DNA from: Dysgonomonas sp. PF1-14
Lineage (GTDB): Bacteria; Bacteroidota; Bacteroidia; Bacteroidales; Dysgonomonadaceae
Assembly (NCBI RefSeq): GCF_029892965.1
Contig: NZ_JARXWN010000001.1
Coordinates: forward strand, 310,001-374,000
Direction: 5' to 3'
Length of the DNA: 64,000 nt
How positions within the stretch are numbered: the first letter of the stretch is position 1; the number at the start of each line of letters is the position of its first letter. The translations under genes and the position numbers were made by a program. The notes below the pieces were generated by a model that ran no database searches, was not told the origin of the DNA, and saw only the letters and a list, made by a program, of their open reading frames with translations. Below are positions 44,595 through 53,231 of the stretch, piece by piece.

Positions 44595-44723
44595 ATGATT
44601 ATGACAAAAAAAGAATTACAAGTTATGTACGATGAAATATTACGACATTTAAAAGAAATCGGGCATCCAAAATATACTACATTCAGGAAATTACTTGATG
44701 AAGCGATGGAAGTGTTCGATTGA
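44595..44723 (+). CDS. Small helical protein, ~42 residues
   Basis: Frame from ATG 44595 (or 44601) to TGA 44723: MTKKELQVMYDEILRHLKEI then GHPKYTTFRKLLDEAMEVFD. Strongly amphipathic helix pattern with mixed charge, no membrane segment. A 10-bp hairpin 33 nt downstream could end the transcript. It precedes the replication genes and may be a small regulator; function unknown. Confidence 0.5.
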   Translation: MIMTKKELQVMYDEILRHLKEIGHPKYTTFRKLLDEAMEVFD

Positions 44724-44756
44724 TAGAATAAACTAAGAGATAGGTTAGCTACCGAT

Positions 44757-44788
44757 AAAGGGAAGGTATCTCATACCGCCTTCCCTTT
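44757..44788 (+). terminator. Strong hairpin before the replication genes
   Basis: AAAGGGAAGG/CCTTCCCTTT, a perfect 10-bp stem with a 12-nt loop; only a weak T-tract follows, so it could be a terminator or an mRNA structure. Confidence 0.5.
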
Positions 44789-44858
44789 CTATTAGTCCAA
44801 GAGAGTTATTGTTAAAGAGTATGGGATAAATAATAAAAGAAAAAAGGTATGAGACTAC

Positions 44859-45494
44859 ATGTTACAACAGTTCAAGCCGTATTTGAATACGGATTACACA
44901 TATACACCATATGTACACGAGTTAAGCGACAATTTAGACACCAATGAGGTATTGGTTATCGGCAATCTGCTAAATAAGCTCAATAGCTTTAATGCAGACC
45001 TGACCATTCATCACACAGACAATATAAGTCGCTATCATTACTACTACAATCAGAAGGAAATCTACACCAAAGAGCTAAGGTCATTCTCTCGTTCTACACT
45101 TGGGAGGACATTAAAATCCCTTAGAACCAAAGGACTTATTGAGTGCCATGCGGATAAAAACCCGAATGGTAAAGGATATGATACAACCTATTATTTCATC
45201 AATACAGAGGCTATAAGTAAACTTATGGTTCGGGATGACAATGTGCCTGTATCGAAAAAGAATGGGGCTGATTACCTACTAAAATCCAAAAATAAATCTA
45301 ACAAAGATAAAGATATTCCGAAATCAGTCATGATGGTTCGGGAACTGAATGAAATTCAAAAGCGATTTGACCAAGGCGAAATAGAACAGATGGAATATAA
45401 CGCACTATTCCAACCATTGAAGAAACAAATACAGAGTGCGTGCAATAAATTAATAACAAGGAATAAAACAACGAAATTATGGGAAATAGCTTAA
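44859..45494 (+). CDS. Winged-helix protein, putative replication regulator
   Basis: 211 residues. The segment RSFSRSTLGRTLKSLRTKGLI ECH followed by GKGYDTTYYFI is a helix-turn-helix with a wing. The C-terminal third is charged and helical. The gene overlaps the ATPase-primase gene by 16 nt, so both are made together; by analogy with Rep-helicase pairs it may recognise the element's origin (inference). Confidence 0.6.
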   Translation: MLQQFKPYLNTDYTYTPYVHELSDNLDTNEVLVIGNLLNKLNSFNADLTIHHTDNISRYHYYYNQKEIYTKELRSFSRSTLGRTLKSLRTKGLIECHADKNPNGKGYDTTYYFINTEAISKLMVRDDNVPVSKKNGADYLLKSKNKSNKDKDIPKSVMMVRELNEIQKRFDQGEIEQMEYNALFQPLKKQIQSACNKLITRNKTTKLWEIA

Positions 45495-47455
45495 ATAAAG
45501 TATATAGCAGGGAAGAACTGTTCAGCAGTGTCTTCGATTTATGGCAAAACGGGTTGCCACAGGGTAACAATATAGGATTATCCTCAGTGGATAACCTGAT
45601 ACGATGGGAATTAGGACGCTTGTCTGTGATAACAGGCGTTCCGAACTATGGTAAAAGCGAATTTTTAGACTTTGTTTGCCTTCGCTTGAACCAACTATAT
45701 GGATGGAGAACATTATATTTCTCGCCTGAGAACTATCCCGTCTCCCAACACTTTGAGAAATTGGCATCAAAAACATTGTATAAACCATTCAACAGGAAAT
45801 GTACATCAGAAGAAGAATTGCATATGGTCTTTGATAAGATAGTGTCAAACTTCTTCTTTATGGATTACCAAGCTGTCAGCACGATTGATAATATATTGAG
45901 TATAGCAACAGATTACATTGTAAAGGAAGATATAAAAGTATTGGTTATAGACCCTTTCAACCGCTTAGAGCATCAGCGACCGCCAAGCCTGACAGAGACA
46001 GAGTATATCAGTAAATTATTGGATAAGTTGGGGAACTTCGGAAAACAGCATAATATCCTGATACAGTTGGTAGCCCATCCCCGCAAGATGAACAGGAATA
46101 AAGACGGAGTTATGGAGATACCGACCTATTACGATATTAACGGGTCCGCCAACTTCGCAAATAAAGCTGACTATTGTTTGGCGGTTCACAGAGACTTTGT
46201 TGCAAACGAAACTATCATAGATGTTCAGAAAGTGAAATTCAAGAATTTAGGATGTATTGGTGATTGCAGACTAAAATATGACATCAAAAGCGGGAATTAT
46301 ATGGAGACGGATGACGACAGCCCTGTCCCGCCTGATACCAAAACGAATAATGAGCTAACAGGAACAGGCAATGATAATATGGAAACCATGAAACAAATCA
46401 TCAGAAACAGCCACAGGATAGAAATATTTAATTCCTATCCGAATGACAGGGAGAATACTGAAAAGTTTGATTTTTACAAAGACATGATAGAGTTTGATGC
46501 AGAAACAGACACGACAGAATTTAATACGCTATTTGAGGCTGAACTGAAAAGAGGTAATGTAAAATATCATAAAGCAGTCGTAACCCCGAATGTATTGGAT
46601 AAGACAGTCAGCCTGTTCGATAATGTGGAAAATACCAAGCCGAAAGATATAAACCTGTTGGAGTTCCTGACGACTGAAAGGAAAGATATTGATATGGCAG
46701 CCATCAGGACAAGCCCAACATATAAAGAGGATAAGAAGAAACTACCTGCTATCACTGTATCGGCCCAGTTTCATAATAAACGAAGCATGAGCGACAGTTA
46801 CATTCATTCAGGCTTAATCTGTATTGATATCGACCAAAAGAAAGACGAGAATGACACGAAAGGGAATTCCCCTGATGTATTGCAGCAAGTCCCGACCTTA
46901 TTGAAGGGTATGAACAATATCGCCTATTTAGGACATAGCCTGAGCGGGAAAGGTTATACCTGTATTATCCCGATTGCACAGCCCGACCGACATAGGGAAC
47001 ATTTCAGGGCGTTGCAGGATGACTTTATGAAGTTGGGCATTCGGATAGATGAAAGCTGTATAGATGTGTCGAGGCTGCGTATATACTGCTATGACAGGAA
47101 CGCATATATCAACCCTTATGCAATACCGTACACAAGCACCAAAGAAAAAGAGGTGAAAGACCGACACATGGAAAAGACCGATATTGACGACCCCGAATTA
47201 CAGAAACTCATAACTAATATAGAGGCTAACCGCATAGACATTGCCCCGTCTTATCGGGAATGGTTTGAAATTGGTTGCGCCCTGTACTGTGAATTTGAGG
47301 AAAAGGGCAGGGAGCTATACCACCGCATTAGCAAACAGCATCCGAAATATGACAGGGACAGTACAGATGACCAATTCGACAGGATTGTAGATAATGAATA
47401 TGAGGCGTATTCGATTAATACGCTATATCATTATTATCATATGTATAGAGAATGA
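45479..47455 (+). CDS. RecA/DnaB-like ATPase fused to AEP-type primase (BT4734-like + PriCT_2)
   Basis: 658 residues. N-terminal RecA-like domain: Walker A GVPNYGKS (53-60), Walker B VLVIDPF (154-160), and a DnaB-like QLVAHPRK (197-204). Middle (~375-545): the BT4734-like primase-superfamily domain, with HSGLICIDIDQKKDEND, YLGHSLSGKGYTCIIPI and the FRALQDDFMKLGI helix. C-terminal (~565-655): PriCT_2 domain (YREWFEIGCALYCEFEEKGR). The protein could unwind and prime the island's own replication after excision. It is the last gene before attR. Confidence 0.83.
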   Translation: MGNSLNKVYSREELFSSVFDLWQNGLPQGNNIGLSSVDNLIRWELGRLSVITGVPNYGKSEFLDFVCLRLNQLYGWRTLYFSPENYPVSQHFEKLASKTLYKPFNRKCTSEEELHMVFDKIVSNFFFMDYQAVSTIDNILSIATDYIVKEDIKVLVIDPFNRLEHQRPPSLTETEYISKLLDKLGNFGKQHNILIQLVAHPRKMNRNKDGVMEIPTYYDINGSANFANKADYCLAVHRDFVANETIIDVQKVKFKNLGCIGDCRLKYDIKSGNYMETDDDSPVPPDTKTNNELTGTGNDNMETMKQIIRNSHRIEIFNSYPNDRENTEKFDFYKDMIEFDAETDTTEFNTLFEAELKRGNVKYHKAVVTPNVLDKTVSLFDNVENTKPKDINLLEFLTTERKDIDMAAIRTSPTYKEDKKKLPAITVSAQFHNKRSMSDSYIHSGLICIDIDQKKDENDTKGNSPDVLQQVPTLLKGMNNIAYLGHSLSGKGYTCIIPIAQPDRHREHFRALQDDFMKLGIRIDESCIDVSRLRIYCYDRNAYINPYAIPYTSTKEKEVKDRHMEKTDIDDPELQKLITNIEANRIDIAPSYREWFEIGCALYCEFEEKGRELYHRISKQHPKYDRDSTDDQFDRIVDNEYEAYSINTLYHYYHMYRE

Positions 47456-47489
47456 ATTTTTAAAATTCAATTAGTTAAGTGTTAAGTGG

Positions 47490-47512
47490 AGGTTGCTCTG
47501 AAAGGGCAACCT
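47490..47512 (+). terminator. Terminator of the replication operon
   Basis: AGGTTGC/GCAACCT stem, then a T-rich tail, 34 nt after the primase stop. Confidence 0.7.
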
Positions 47513-47570
47513 TATTCTATATCAAAAGGGGACACTAATAATTCTTTAACATTGGAAACGTAGAATTAAA

Positions 47571-47592
47571 AATATACCCCACAATATACCCC
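47571..47592 (+). other. Right pair of putative integrase arm-binding sites
   Basis: AATATACCCC twice (47571-47580 and 47583-47592), 12 bp apart; same motif, spacing and orientation as at 24917-24938. Confidence 0.5.
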
Positions 47593-47600
47593 AAAAAGAA

Positions 47601-47636
47601 AAACCCACTGATAAATCATTAATTATCAATGGGTTT
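47601..47636 (-). terminator. Island-supplied terminator for tRNA-Met
   Basis: On the minus strand AAACCCATTGATAA/TTATCAGTGGGTTT forms a long hairpin followed by a T-run, 14 nt past the tRNA 3' end and inside the island. It appears to replace the original tRNA terminator left at 24753-24771. Confidence 0.75.
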
Positions 47637-47649
47637 TCTGTTGTAAAAT

Positions 47650-47663
47650 GTGGTCCCACCTGG
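47650..47663. other. attR: 14-bp direct repeat in the tRNA-Met 3' end
   Basis: Identical to 24776-24789; here it forms the end of the intact tRNA gene. Confidence 0.85.
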
Positions 47664-47724
47664 GCTTGAACCAGGGACCCCATGATTATGAGTCATGTGC
47701 TCTAACCAACTGAGCTATAGGACC
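47651..47724 (-). tRNA. tRNA-Met (CAU), elongator type
   Basis: 74 nt without encoded CCA. Full cloverleaf: acceptor GGTCCTA/TGGGACC (one G:T pair), D-stem GCTC/GAGC, anticodon stem CATGA/TCATG with loop CTCATAA, T-stem CCTGG/CCAGG with TTCAAGC loop, discriminator A. The D-loop and anticodon arm resemble elongator tRNA-Met more than the lysidine-modified tRNA-Ile2. It is the integration target of the island. Confidence 0.95.
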
Positions 47725-47828
47725 TGATTTTCGGCGGTTATTCCGAAATCGGTTGCAATATTACTGCTTTTTACTGAAACGAGCAAACTTTTGGATAAAA
47801 AATGAAGTAAAAAAATATTAGAACCCTC

Positions 47829-48545
47829 TTAGTCTGCTTGTTGTATCTGATGATTACGGCTATCTATGATTGCTAAAGTAATATATAATAATATGCCGGC
47901 GGCGATACCGAGTATCTTAAAAACCGAAACCAGTACAATGACTGCTACAATTAGAAAATAACGGTATTCATTCCCTTTCAGTTTGAAACTCTTTACCTTG
48001 AGAGAAAACATTGGTATCTCGGAGACCATCAACGATGAGAATACGAGAATGGCAACCAGAAATATATACATCAGGGTGGGAGTAAGGTGCACATTGTGTG
48101 TAAGCCCGTAGCAGAAACTTACCCAGAATAAGGCATTTGCCGGAGTATTGAGCCCGATGAATGCTTCCGACTGGCGTTTGTCTACATTGAACTTAGCAAG
48201 GCGTAATGCCGAAAATATGGCTAACAGGAATGCCATATAAGGCAGATATTGTTGTATCAGCTCGTTCTGAGTAATCAGTGGCAGATTTTTTATCAGGAAT
48301 GTGAATACAGCAACACTGGGTGCAACACCGAAGCTAACCATGTCCGATAATGAATCCAGTTCTTTACCCATCGGCGAATATGCCTTTAACAGGCGTGCTG
48401 AGAACCCGTCGGAGAAATCGAATATGGCAGCGATAATAACCCATACAACAACCATAAAGAAATTTCCATGAAATGCCATTACTGTTGCAATACACCCCGA
48501 GAAAAGATTAAGGGAAGTAAAAAAATTGGGTATATGTCTTTTCAT
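47829..48545 (-). CDS. pssA: CDP-diacylglycerol-serine O-phosphatidyltransferase
   Basis: 238 residues, multi-pass membrane enzyme that makes phosphatidylserine. The CDP-alcohol phosphotransferase motif is complete: D46-G47-x2-A50-R51-x8-G60-x3-D64-x3-D68 (DGFSARLLKAYSPMGKELDS). It begins 6 nt after the decarboxylase gene, so the two steps of phosphatidylethanolamine synthesis are cotranscribed. Confidence 0.93.
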   Translation of the reverse strand: MKRHIPNFFTSLNLFSGCIATVMAFHGNFFMVVVWVIIAAIFDFSDGFSARLLKAYSPMGKELDSLSDMVSFGVAPSVAVFTFLIKNLPLITQNELIQQYLPYMAFLLAIFSALRLAKFNVDKRQSEAFIGLNTPANALFWVSFCYGLTHNVHLTPTLMYIFLVAILVFSSLMVSEIPMFSLKVKSFKLKGNEYRYFLIVAVIVLVSVFKILGIAAGILLYITLAIIDSRNHQIQQAD

Positions 48546-48551
48546 TCTTTT

Positions 48552-49217
48552 TTATGATTTGAGTTTCGCTATTATAGTCTGATTCCCTGTAACCTTCTGA
48601 TCCATTTCTACCAATATTTCAGAACCTAAAGGCAGGTACACATCAACCCGCGATCCTAGTTTTATAAATCCGAGATGTTCATCAATGTGGCCTATGTCAC
48701 CGGCTTGGGCATAAGTGACAATACGGCGCGCCATGGCTCCGGCAACCTGCCGTAGCAGTAGTTGGTGTTTGCCGTCTTCGGTTTCCATAACTACTGTCGA
48801 CCGTTCATTTTCAGTGCTCGATTTAGGCAGATATGCTGCCATAAAGCGTCCGTCGTGGTGCTGTGATATTAGAACTTTCCCGTTTATGGGATACCAGTTG
48901 GCATGCACATTGAATGGTGACATGAAAATGGAAACTATAATGCGTTTATCCTTAAAATATTCACCTTCATATACCTCTTCTATAGCAACTATTTTACCGT
49001 CGGCAGAGGCTACTACCGTTCCGTCGGGGTCTCCTTTGAATTGACGGTAAGGGCTTCGGTAGAAATTAAGCACTATGAGGAATAGTACCAAAGAAACAGC
49101 TCCTATTGTATAGGATAAGATATGATGGTGAAAAAAATACCACAATGCTCCGTTCAACAGAATCAGAATGATAAGATATGTCGTTAAAACGCCGCGTCCT
49201 TCGTGATGAACTTTCAT
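48552..49217 (-). CDS. psd: Phosphatidylserine decarboxylase (short, PSD-A type)
   Basis: 221 residues starting MKVHHEGRG. Membrane segment near residues 10-50, then the catalytic region with AGAMARRIVTYAQAGD and the self-cleavage site LGS in FIKLGSRVDVYLP, where the Ser becomes the pyruvoyl group. The frame is open to 49283, but a -7 box TACTTTTG (49253-49260, minus) lies inside the extension, so ATG 49217 is chosen. Converts phosphatidylserine to phosphatidylethanolamine. Confidence 0.92.
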   Translation of the reverse strand: MKVHHEGRGVLTTYLIILILLNGALWYFFHHHILSYTIGAVSLVLFLIVLNFYRSPYRQFKGDPDGTVVASADGKIVAIEEVYEGEYFKDKRIIVSIFMSPFNVHANWYPINGKVLISQHHDGRFMAAYLPKSSTENERSTVVMETEDGKHQLLLRQVAGAMARRIVTYAQAGDIGHIDEHLGFIKLGSRVDVYLPLGSEILVEMDQKVTGNQTIIAKLKS

Positions 49218-49252
49218 TATTCTATTTTGAAAAACATATTCTTTGTAACTTG

Positions 49253-49260
49253 CAAAAGTA
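49253..49260 (-). promoter_or_regulatory. -7 promoter box (TACTTTTG) of psd-pssA
   Basis: Matches TAnnTTTG; predicted start ~49246, which excludes the ATG at 49283. Confidence 0.6.
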
Positions 49261-49310
49261 TCTTTATTTGGTGATATATACAAATTTGCTATCTGATTTT
49301 TGAGTTAAAC

Positions 49311-49343
49311 AAAAAGGGAGATTTCACTAAAATCCCCCTTTTT
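49311..49343 (-). terminator. Terminator of prs
   Basis: AAAAAGGGGGATTT/AAATCTCCCTTTTT hairpin 40 nt after the prs stop, with T-tracts on both sides (possibly bidirectional). Confidence 0.8.
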
Positions 49344-49382
49344 ATTTATTTTTAATTGTATCGGATATAAAAACGATACTGC

Positions 49383-50321
49383 TTATAATACATAGAGCGA
49401 ACTGATAGACTCATTGCAAAGAACCCTGCGTATAGCATTCGCAAAAACTTCAGCAACAGAAAGTACCACAACCTTCTCGCATTTCTTCGAATATGGGATA
49501 CTGTCGGTAAATACCATTTCGGTAAGTCCCGATTGATCTACGCGCTCCGAAGCCGGATCGGACATCACAGCATGGCTGGCTATCGCCCTCACCGAACGGG
49601 CTCCACTGGCCATCATCAGGTCGGCAGCTTTGGTGATAGTGCCGGCTGTGTCTACAATATCGTCTACCAGTAGCACATCCATACCGGCAACATCCCCGAT
49701 AATCTGCATCTCGGATATTTCGTTTGCTTTCTTTCTCAGTTTGTAACAAATAACCATCGGTGCGCCGAAATACTTAGCATAAGAACTGGCGCGTTTTGTT
49801 CCTCCCACATCGGGTGTTGCAATTACCAGATTGTCTCTGTCGAGAGACCTGATATAATCGACAAAAATGGCGGAAGCATACAAGTGGTCTACCGGAACAT
49901 CAAAGAATCCCTGTATCTGGTCGGCATGCAGGTCCATCGTGATCAGGCGACTGATACCCGCAGCACTAAGCATGTCGGCAATCAATTTCGCACCGATAGA
50001 TACACGCGGCTTATCTTTTCTGTCCTGTCTGGCCCATCCGAAGTAAGGTATCACAGCCACGATAGAGTGTGCCGATGCTCTTTTGGCAGCATCTACCATC
50101 AGTAGTAATTCCATCAGATTGTCGGAAGACGGGAACGTAGACTGCACCAGAAAAACCTGAGCTCCTCTGATAGATTCTTCATAAGATACTGAGAACTCGC
50201 CGTCGGCAAAACGCTCGATATTCATTTTCCCCAGAGGGCATCCTAAACTTGCGCAAATCTTTTCTGCTAAATACCGGGATTTTGTTCCCGAAAAAATCTT
50301 GAAAGGAATGTTACTTTCCAT
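49383..50321 (-). CDS. prs: Ribose-phosphate pyrophosphokinase
   Basis: 312 residues, standard length. Makes PRPP from ribose-5-phosphate and ATP for nucleotide, histidine and NAD synthesis. Visible: ATP-contact region YFGWARQDRKDKPR with SIGAKLIADML, the catalytic flexible loop region KRASSYAKYF, and the PRPP-binding loop DVLLVDDIVDTAGT. Monocistronic, with its own terminator. Confidence 0.95.
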   Translation of the reverse strand: MESNIPFKIFSGTKSRYLAEKICASLGCPLGKMNIERFADGEFSVSYEESIRGAQVFLVQSTFPSSDNLMELLLMVDAAKRASAHSIVAVIPYFGWARQDRKDKPRVSIGAKLIADMLSAAGISRLITMDLHADQIQGFFDVPVDHLYASAIFVDYIRSLDRDNLVIATPDVGGTKRASSYAKYFGAPMVICYKLRKKANEISEMQIIGDVAGMDVLLVDDIVDTAGTITKAADLMMASGARSVRAIASHAVMSDPASERVDQSGLTEMVFTDSIPYSKKCEKVVVLSVAEVFANAIRRVLCNESISSLYVL

Positions 50322-50405
50322 TTTGTCAATTAATCTTTAAGGTAGGTTTGGTTATTGTTTCTAACAAACTGTAAAATTATAAAAAACAAATCACTCTTGG
50401 GGTGC

Positions 50406-52097
50406 TTATGTCGTAGAAAATTTGATGATCTTTCCCGAACAGGCTTCCATATGTATATATAGCACCTTGTCCCAGCGCGAACTCAGTATGAAATTTTTCT
50501 TGGAAAAGAGCTCTTTAGCGCTCCTGATACGCTGAGGATCAATATTCATGTAGTCGAACGCTTCAGATGGGATACGGACGGCTATTTCGCGCGCCTCATT
50601 GTCGAAATTGGCAACCACCAGTGTAAAATCTTTCTTGCCCGATCGCAGGAATATGTATTGTTTCGTTGCGTCAAATTCAGGATTCTCGTAATTGGCGTAC
50701 ATCAGGTCGAAGAATTTACCCGAATTGATGCTTTCTTCCTCTTTGGCAATGGCGATCAGTTGTATATAGAATTTCCGAAGATCAGCCTGTTCTTTACTCA
50801 GTGCCGAATTCCCGAATGCACCATTGTTACGCCAGTTGCGCACACTCTCTACAGACCAATAGTCGAAAATGGTAGTGCGGCCGTCGAGCCCGCTGAAACC
50901 TTCTTTATCCATGCCTTTCTCTCCTAGTTCCTGTCCGAAATATATCATTACAGGATTGACGTTCATGGTAGCAGCAACAATCATTGCCGGAATAGCTTTG
51001 AATGCATCTCCCGCAAAGAAATCGGATGCGATACGTTGTTCATCGTGGTTTTCGAGGAAGTTCAGCATCTTGGGTTGTAGCTCGCCGATACGTTGCCAGC
51101 AAAATGTAATGTCGGATGCCGGCTTATATCCGCAGGTAATATCACGTAATGTATCATAGAGGTCTACCTTGTCGTACAGATAGTCGAAGAGTCCCCAGTG
51201 TACATAGTTCTGATACAGAGACGGATTATACACTTCGGCAATAAAGATCAATGATTTGTTTTTCATCTTCACCTTTGGTATCACCCAGTTCCAGAATTCT
51301 ACAGGCACCATTTCAGCCATGTCGCAGCGAAAACCATCCACGCCCTTTGCCGTCCAGTATAGGAGTATATCCTTCATCTTAAGCCATGTGTCAGGGGTAG
51401 GGGTGAAGCAGCTCGAACGCCCGTTGGTATAGTCTACACCATAATTGAGCTTTACTGTTTCGTACCAGTCGTTGACTGACGGCCTGTTAGAAAAACAATC
51501 GTTTCCGGTTGCTTTCGCCGGATATTCTATATATGCGTTTTCTCCTTGCTGAACAGGGAACTGTAGTTCTAGCCGCTGATTCGGGATATAGTAGAAATTA
51601 TTGTCCGGTTCGAATGAAGCAGTAGTATTGTCATCCTCCCCGAAGTCTTTCACCTTTTTAGGCTTTGCATCGGAATGGTATTGACGGGCAACATGATTAG
51701 GTACAAAGTCTATGATCACCTTCATGCCATTCTTATGCGTACGGTCTACCAGCTCTTCAAACTCTTTCATACGGTCTTCGACAGCGTTAGCCAAATCAGG
51801 CGATACATCATAATAGTCGCGTATAGCGTATGGCGATCCGGCATTGCCTTTCACTACATCGGGGTGGTCTCTAGGGATGCCCAGTGCCGAGTAATCGGTC
51901 TTAGATGCATGCTCGAGCACACCTGTGTACCAGATATGGGTAAAGCCCATCTTTTTTATCTCTTTCAAAGCTTTGTTGTCAAAGTCCGAAAACTTTCCTG
52001 TTCCGTTCTCCTCCAATGTTCCATTTTCTTTATTAACGCTTTTGCTGTTCCCGAAAAGTCTGGGAAGTACTTGGTAAATGAATAGTTTTTCTTTCAT
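50406..52097 (-). CDS. Alpha-amylase family (GH13) glycoside hydrolase, cytosolic
   Basis: 563 residues without signal peptide. GH13 regions: I FVPNHV (in KVIIDFVPNHVARQ), II GFRCDMAEM with the nucleophile Asp, III FIAEVY with the acid/base Glu, IV FLENHDEQR with the third Asp. The N-terminus (LFIYQVLPRLFGN) and a C-terminal beta domain are typical of Bacteroidetes intracellular alpha-amylases acting on maltodextrin or glycogen. Exact substrate unproven. 10 nt downstream of the patatin-like gene, so probably cotranscribed. Confidence 0.88.
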   Translation of the reverse strand: MKEKLFIYQVLPRLFGNSKSVNKENGTLEENGTGKFSDFDNKALKEIKKMGFTHIWYTGVLEHASKTDYSALGIPRDHPDVVKGNAGSPYAIRDYYDVSPDLANAVEDRMKEFEELVDRTHKNGMKVIIDFVPNHVARQYHSDAKPKKVKDFGEDDNTTASFEPDNNFYYIPNQRLELQFPVQQGENAYIEYPAKATGNDCFSNRPSVNDWYETVKLNYGVDYTNGRSSCFTPTPDTWLKMKDILLYWTAKGVDGFRCDMAEMVPVEFWNWVIPKVKMKNKSLIFIAEVYNPSLYQNYVHWGLFDYLYDKVDLYDTLRDITCGYKPASDITFCWQRIGELQPKMLNFLENHDEQRIASDFFAGDAFKAIPAMIVAATMNVNPVMIYFGQELGEKGMDKEGFSGLDGRTTIFDYWSVESVRNWRNNGAFGNSALSKEQADLRKFYIQLIAIAKEEESINSGKFFDLMYANYENPEFDATKQYIFLRSGKKDFTLVVANFDNEAREIAVRIPSEAFDYMNIDPQRIRSAKELFSKKNFILSSRWDKVLYIHMEACSGKIIKFSTT

Positions 52098-52107
52098 CGC
52101 AATTTTG

Positions 52108-52938
52108 TTATCGATGTATTGTGTTGTTTGTTGTCTTTAATTGCATTTCCGGAAAGTCTTTTAGCAGCGACTCTTTGTTTTCCTTAATGAAGTCCATTGT
52201 AAGATCATATCCTGCCTGATATATTTCATCCACATGATCGAGGTCGAACATCGAGTATTTGGACAGTGATGCCGATTCTATCAGGTAATCGCACAGATTG
52301 CGGTCGAGTAATGTATTCGATCCCGACATATAATGGAATGAACGCTCGGCAATATATTTTATAGAACTCCTGAACTCGGCTGTAGTAATAGGGCTGACAT
52401 TTACACCTATAATTTTCATACACTCGCGTCGAATGGTCGATACCGGAAAGTTCTTGAACAGCCCGCCGTCTACATAGTAATGCTTGTTGATCTCCACAGG
52501 CCTGAATATAATCGGAACGGAACAGGATGCAATAACCGAAGGGATAAGTGGCCCCGATGTAAAGGTATAGCTTTCTCCGTACTCTATATCTGTGGCTACT
52601 ACATGTAACGGTATGTTCAGGTGTTCGAATGTTTTTGCCCTCAGGTGTTTTTTCAGAAAGGATTGAAATCCTTCACTTTTGAAGAACCCTCCATGCGGAA
52701 TCGTAAACTCGGCGAATTCGCGGAATACTTTCTTCTGGAAAAAAGTGAGTATTTCTTTAGGGCTGTGCCCATCGGCATAGAGCACTCCGGCAAAAGCTCC
52801 GGCACTGGTACCCGCTATGATTTCGGGATAAAGGCCATTTTCGTTCAGTGCCTGTAGTACGCCCAAATGGGCAAATCCTTTGGCTCCTCCTCCGCTGAGA
52901 GCTATTCCCAGTTTGTATATGTTCCTATTTGTGTCCAT
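52108..52938 (-). CDS. Patatin-like phospholipase
   Basis: 276 residues from ATG 52938 (MDTNRN). Ser-Asp dyad family: oxyanion hole SGGGAKGFAHLG, nucleophile GTSAG, and catalytic Asp in DGGLFKNFP. It resembles the RssA-like cytosolic patatins; acyl-hydrolase activity on phospholipids is expected from the family. The frame extends to 52971, but a -7 box TACCTTTG (52969-52976, minus) makes that ATG unusable. Confidence 0.9.
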   Translation of the reverse strand: MDTNRNIYKLGIALSGGGAKGFAHLGVLQALNENGLYPEIIAGTSAGAFAGVLYADGHSPKEILTFFQKKVFREFAEFTIPHGGFFKSEGFQSFLKKHLRAKTFEHLNIPLHVVATDIEYGESYTFTSGPLIPSVIASCSVPIIFRPVEINKHYYVDGGLFKNFPVSTIRRECMKIIGVNVSPITTAEFRSSIKYIAERSFHYMSGSNTLLDRNLCDYLIESASLSKYSMFDLDHVDEIYQAGYDLTMDFIKENKESLLKDFPEMQLKTTNNTIHR

Positions 52939-52968
52939 TCTGTTCTTAAGAGCTAACGAACTATCGTG

Positions 52969-52976
52969 CAAAGGTA
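52969..52976 (-). promoter_or_regulatory. -7 promoter box (TACCTTTG) of the patatin-amylase operon
   Basis: Matches TAnnTTTG; predicted start ~52962, 24 nt before ATG 52938. Confidence 0.6.
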
Positions 52977-53231
52977 ATGATAATGTTTGTTATAGAGGAG
53001 GTTGGCAATGCAAAAAACGGAAACACCTGAAAATCTTATGATTTAGTAACTATTTAAATTTGGCCGAAAATATTTCATGTAACTGTTTCAGATTATTCTT
53101 TGGCTCTTGTTTTTATTCTTTCTTCTCTATTTTCTACTTTCCACTCTTGGTTTAGCCCGCTAAACCTGCGTAAAAAGAAAAATATATATTTGAAATAATA
53201 CAAAATAAGATTGCCAATCAAATTTAAACAG

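Larger units (their letters stand above)
24776..47663. mobile_element. ~22.9-kb integrated genomic island in tRNA-Met
   Basis: Seen: tRNA-3'-end direct repeats at both ends, a tyrosine integrase next to the left repeat, matching ATATACCC site pairs inside both ends, markedly AT-richer DNA than the flanks, and gene families common in Bacteroidetes mobile DNA. A fused ATPase-primase gene and a winged-helix gene lie at the right end. No relaxase, type IV secretion, capsid, terminase or tail gene is recognisable. I infer an integrative element with its own replication module that depends on another element for transfer, or that moves only by excision. Confidence 0.88.

Noticed and set aside
24776-47663. 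Conjugative transposon (CTnDOT-like) or prophage
   Set aside because: No relaxase, coupling protein, Tra/VirB, capsid, portal, terminase or tail gene could be recognised.
47651-47724. tRNA-Ile2 (lysidine CAU)
   Set aside because: The D-loop and anticodon arm resemble elongator tRNA-Met more closely; a tRNAscan/TFAM model would decide.
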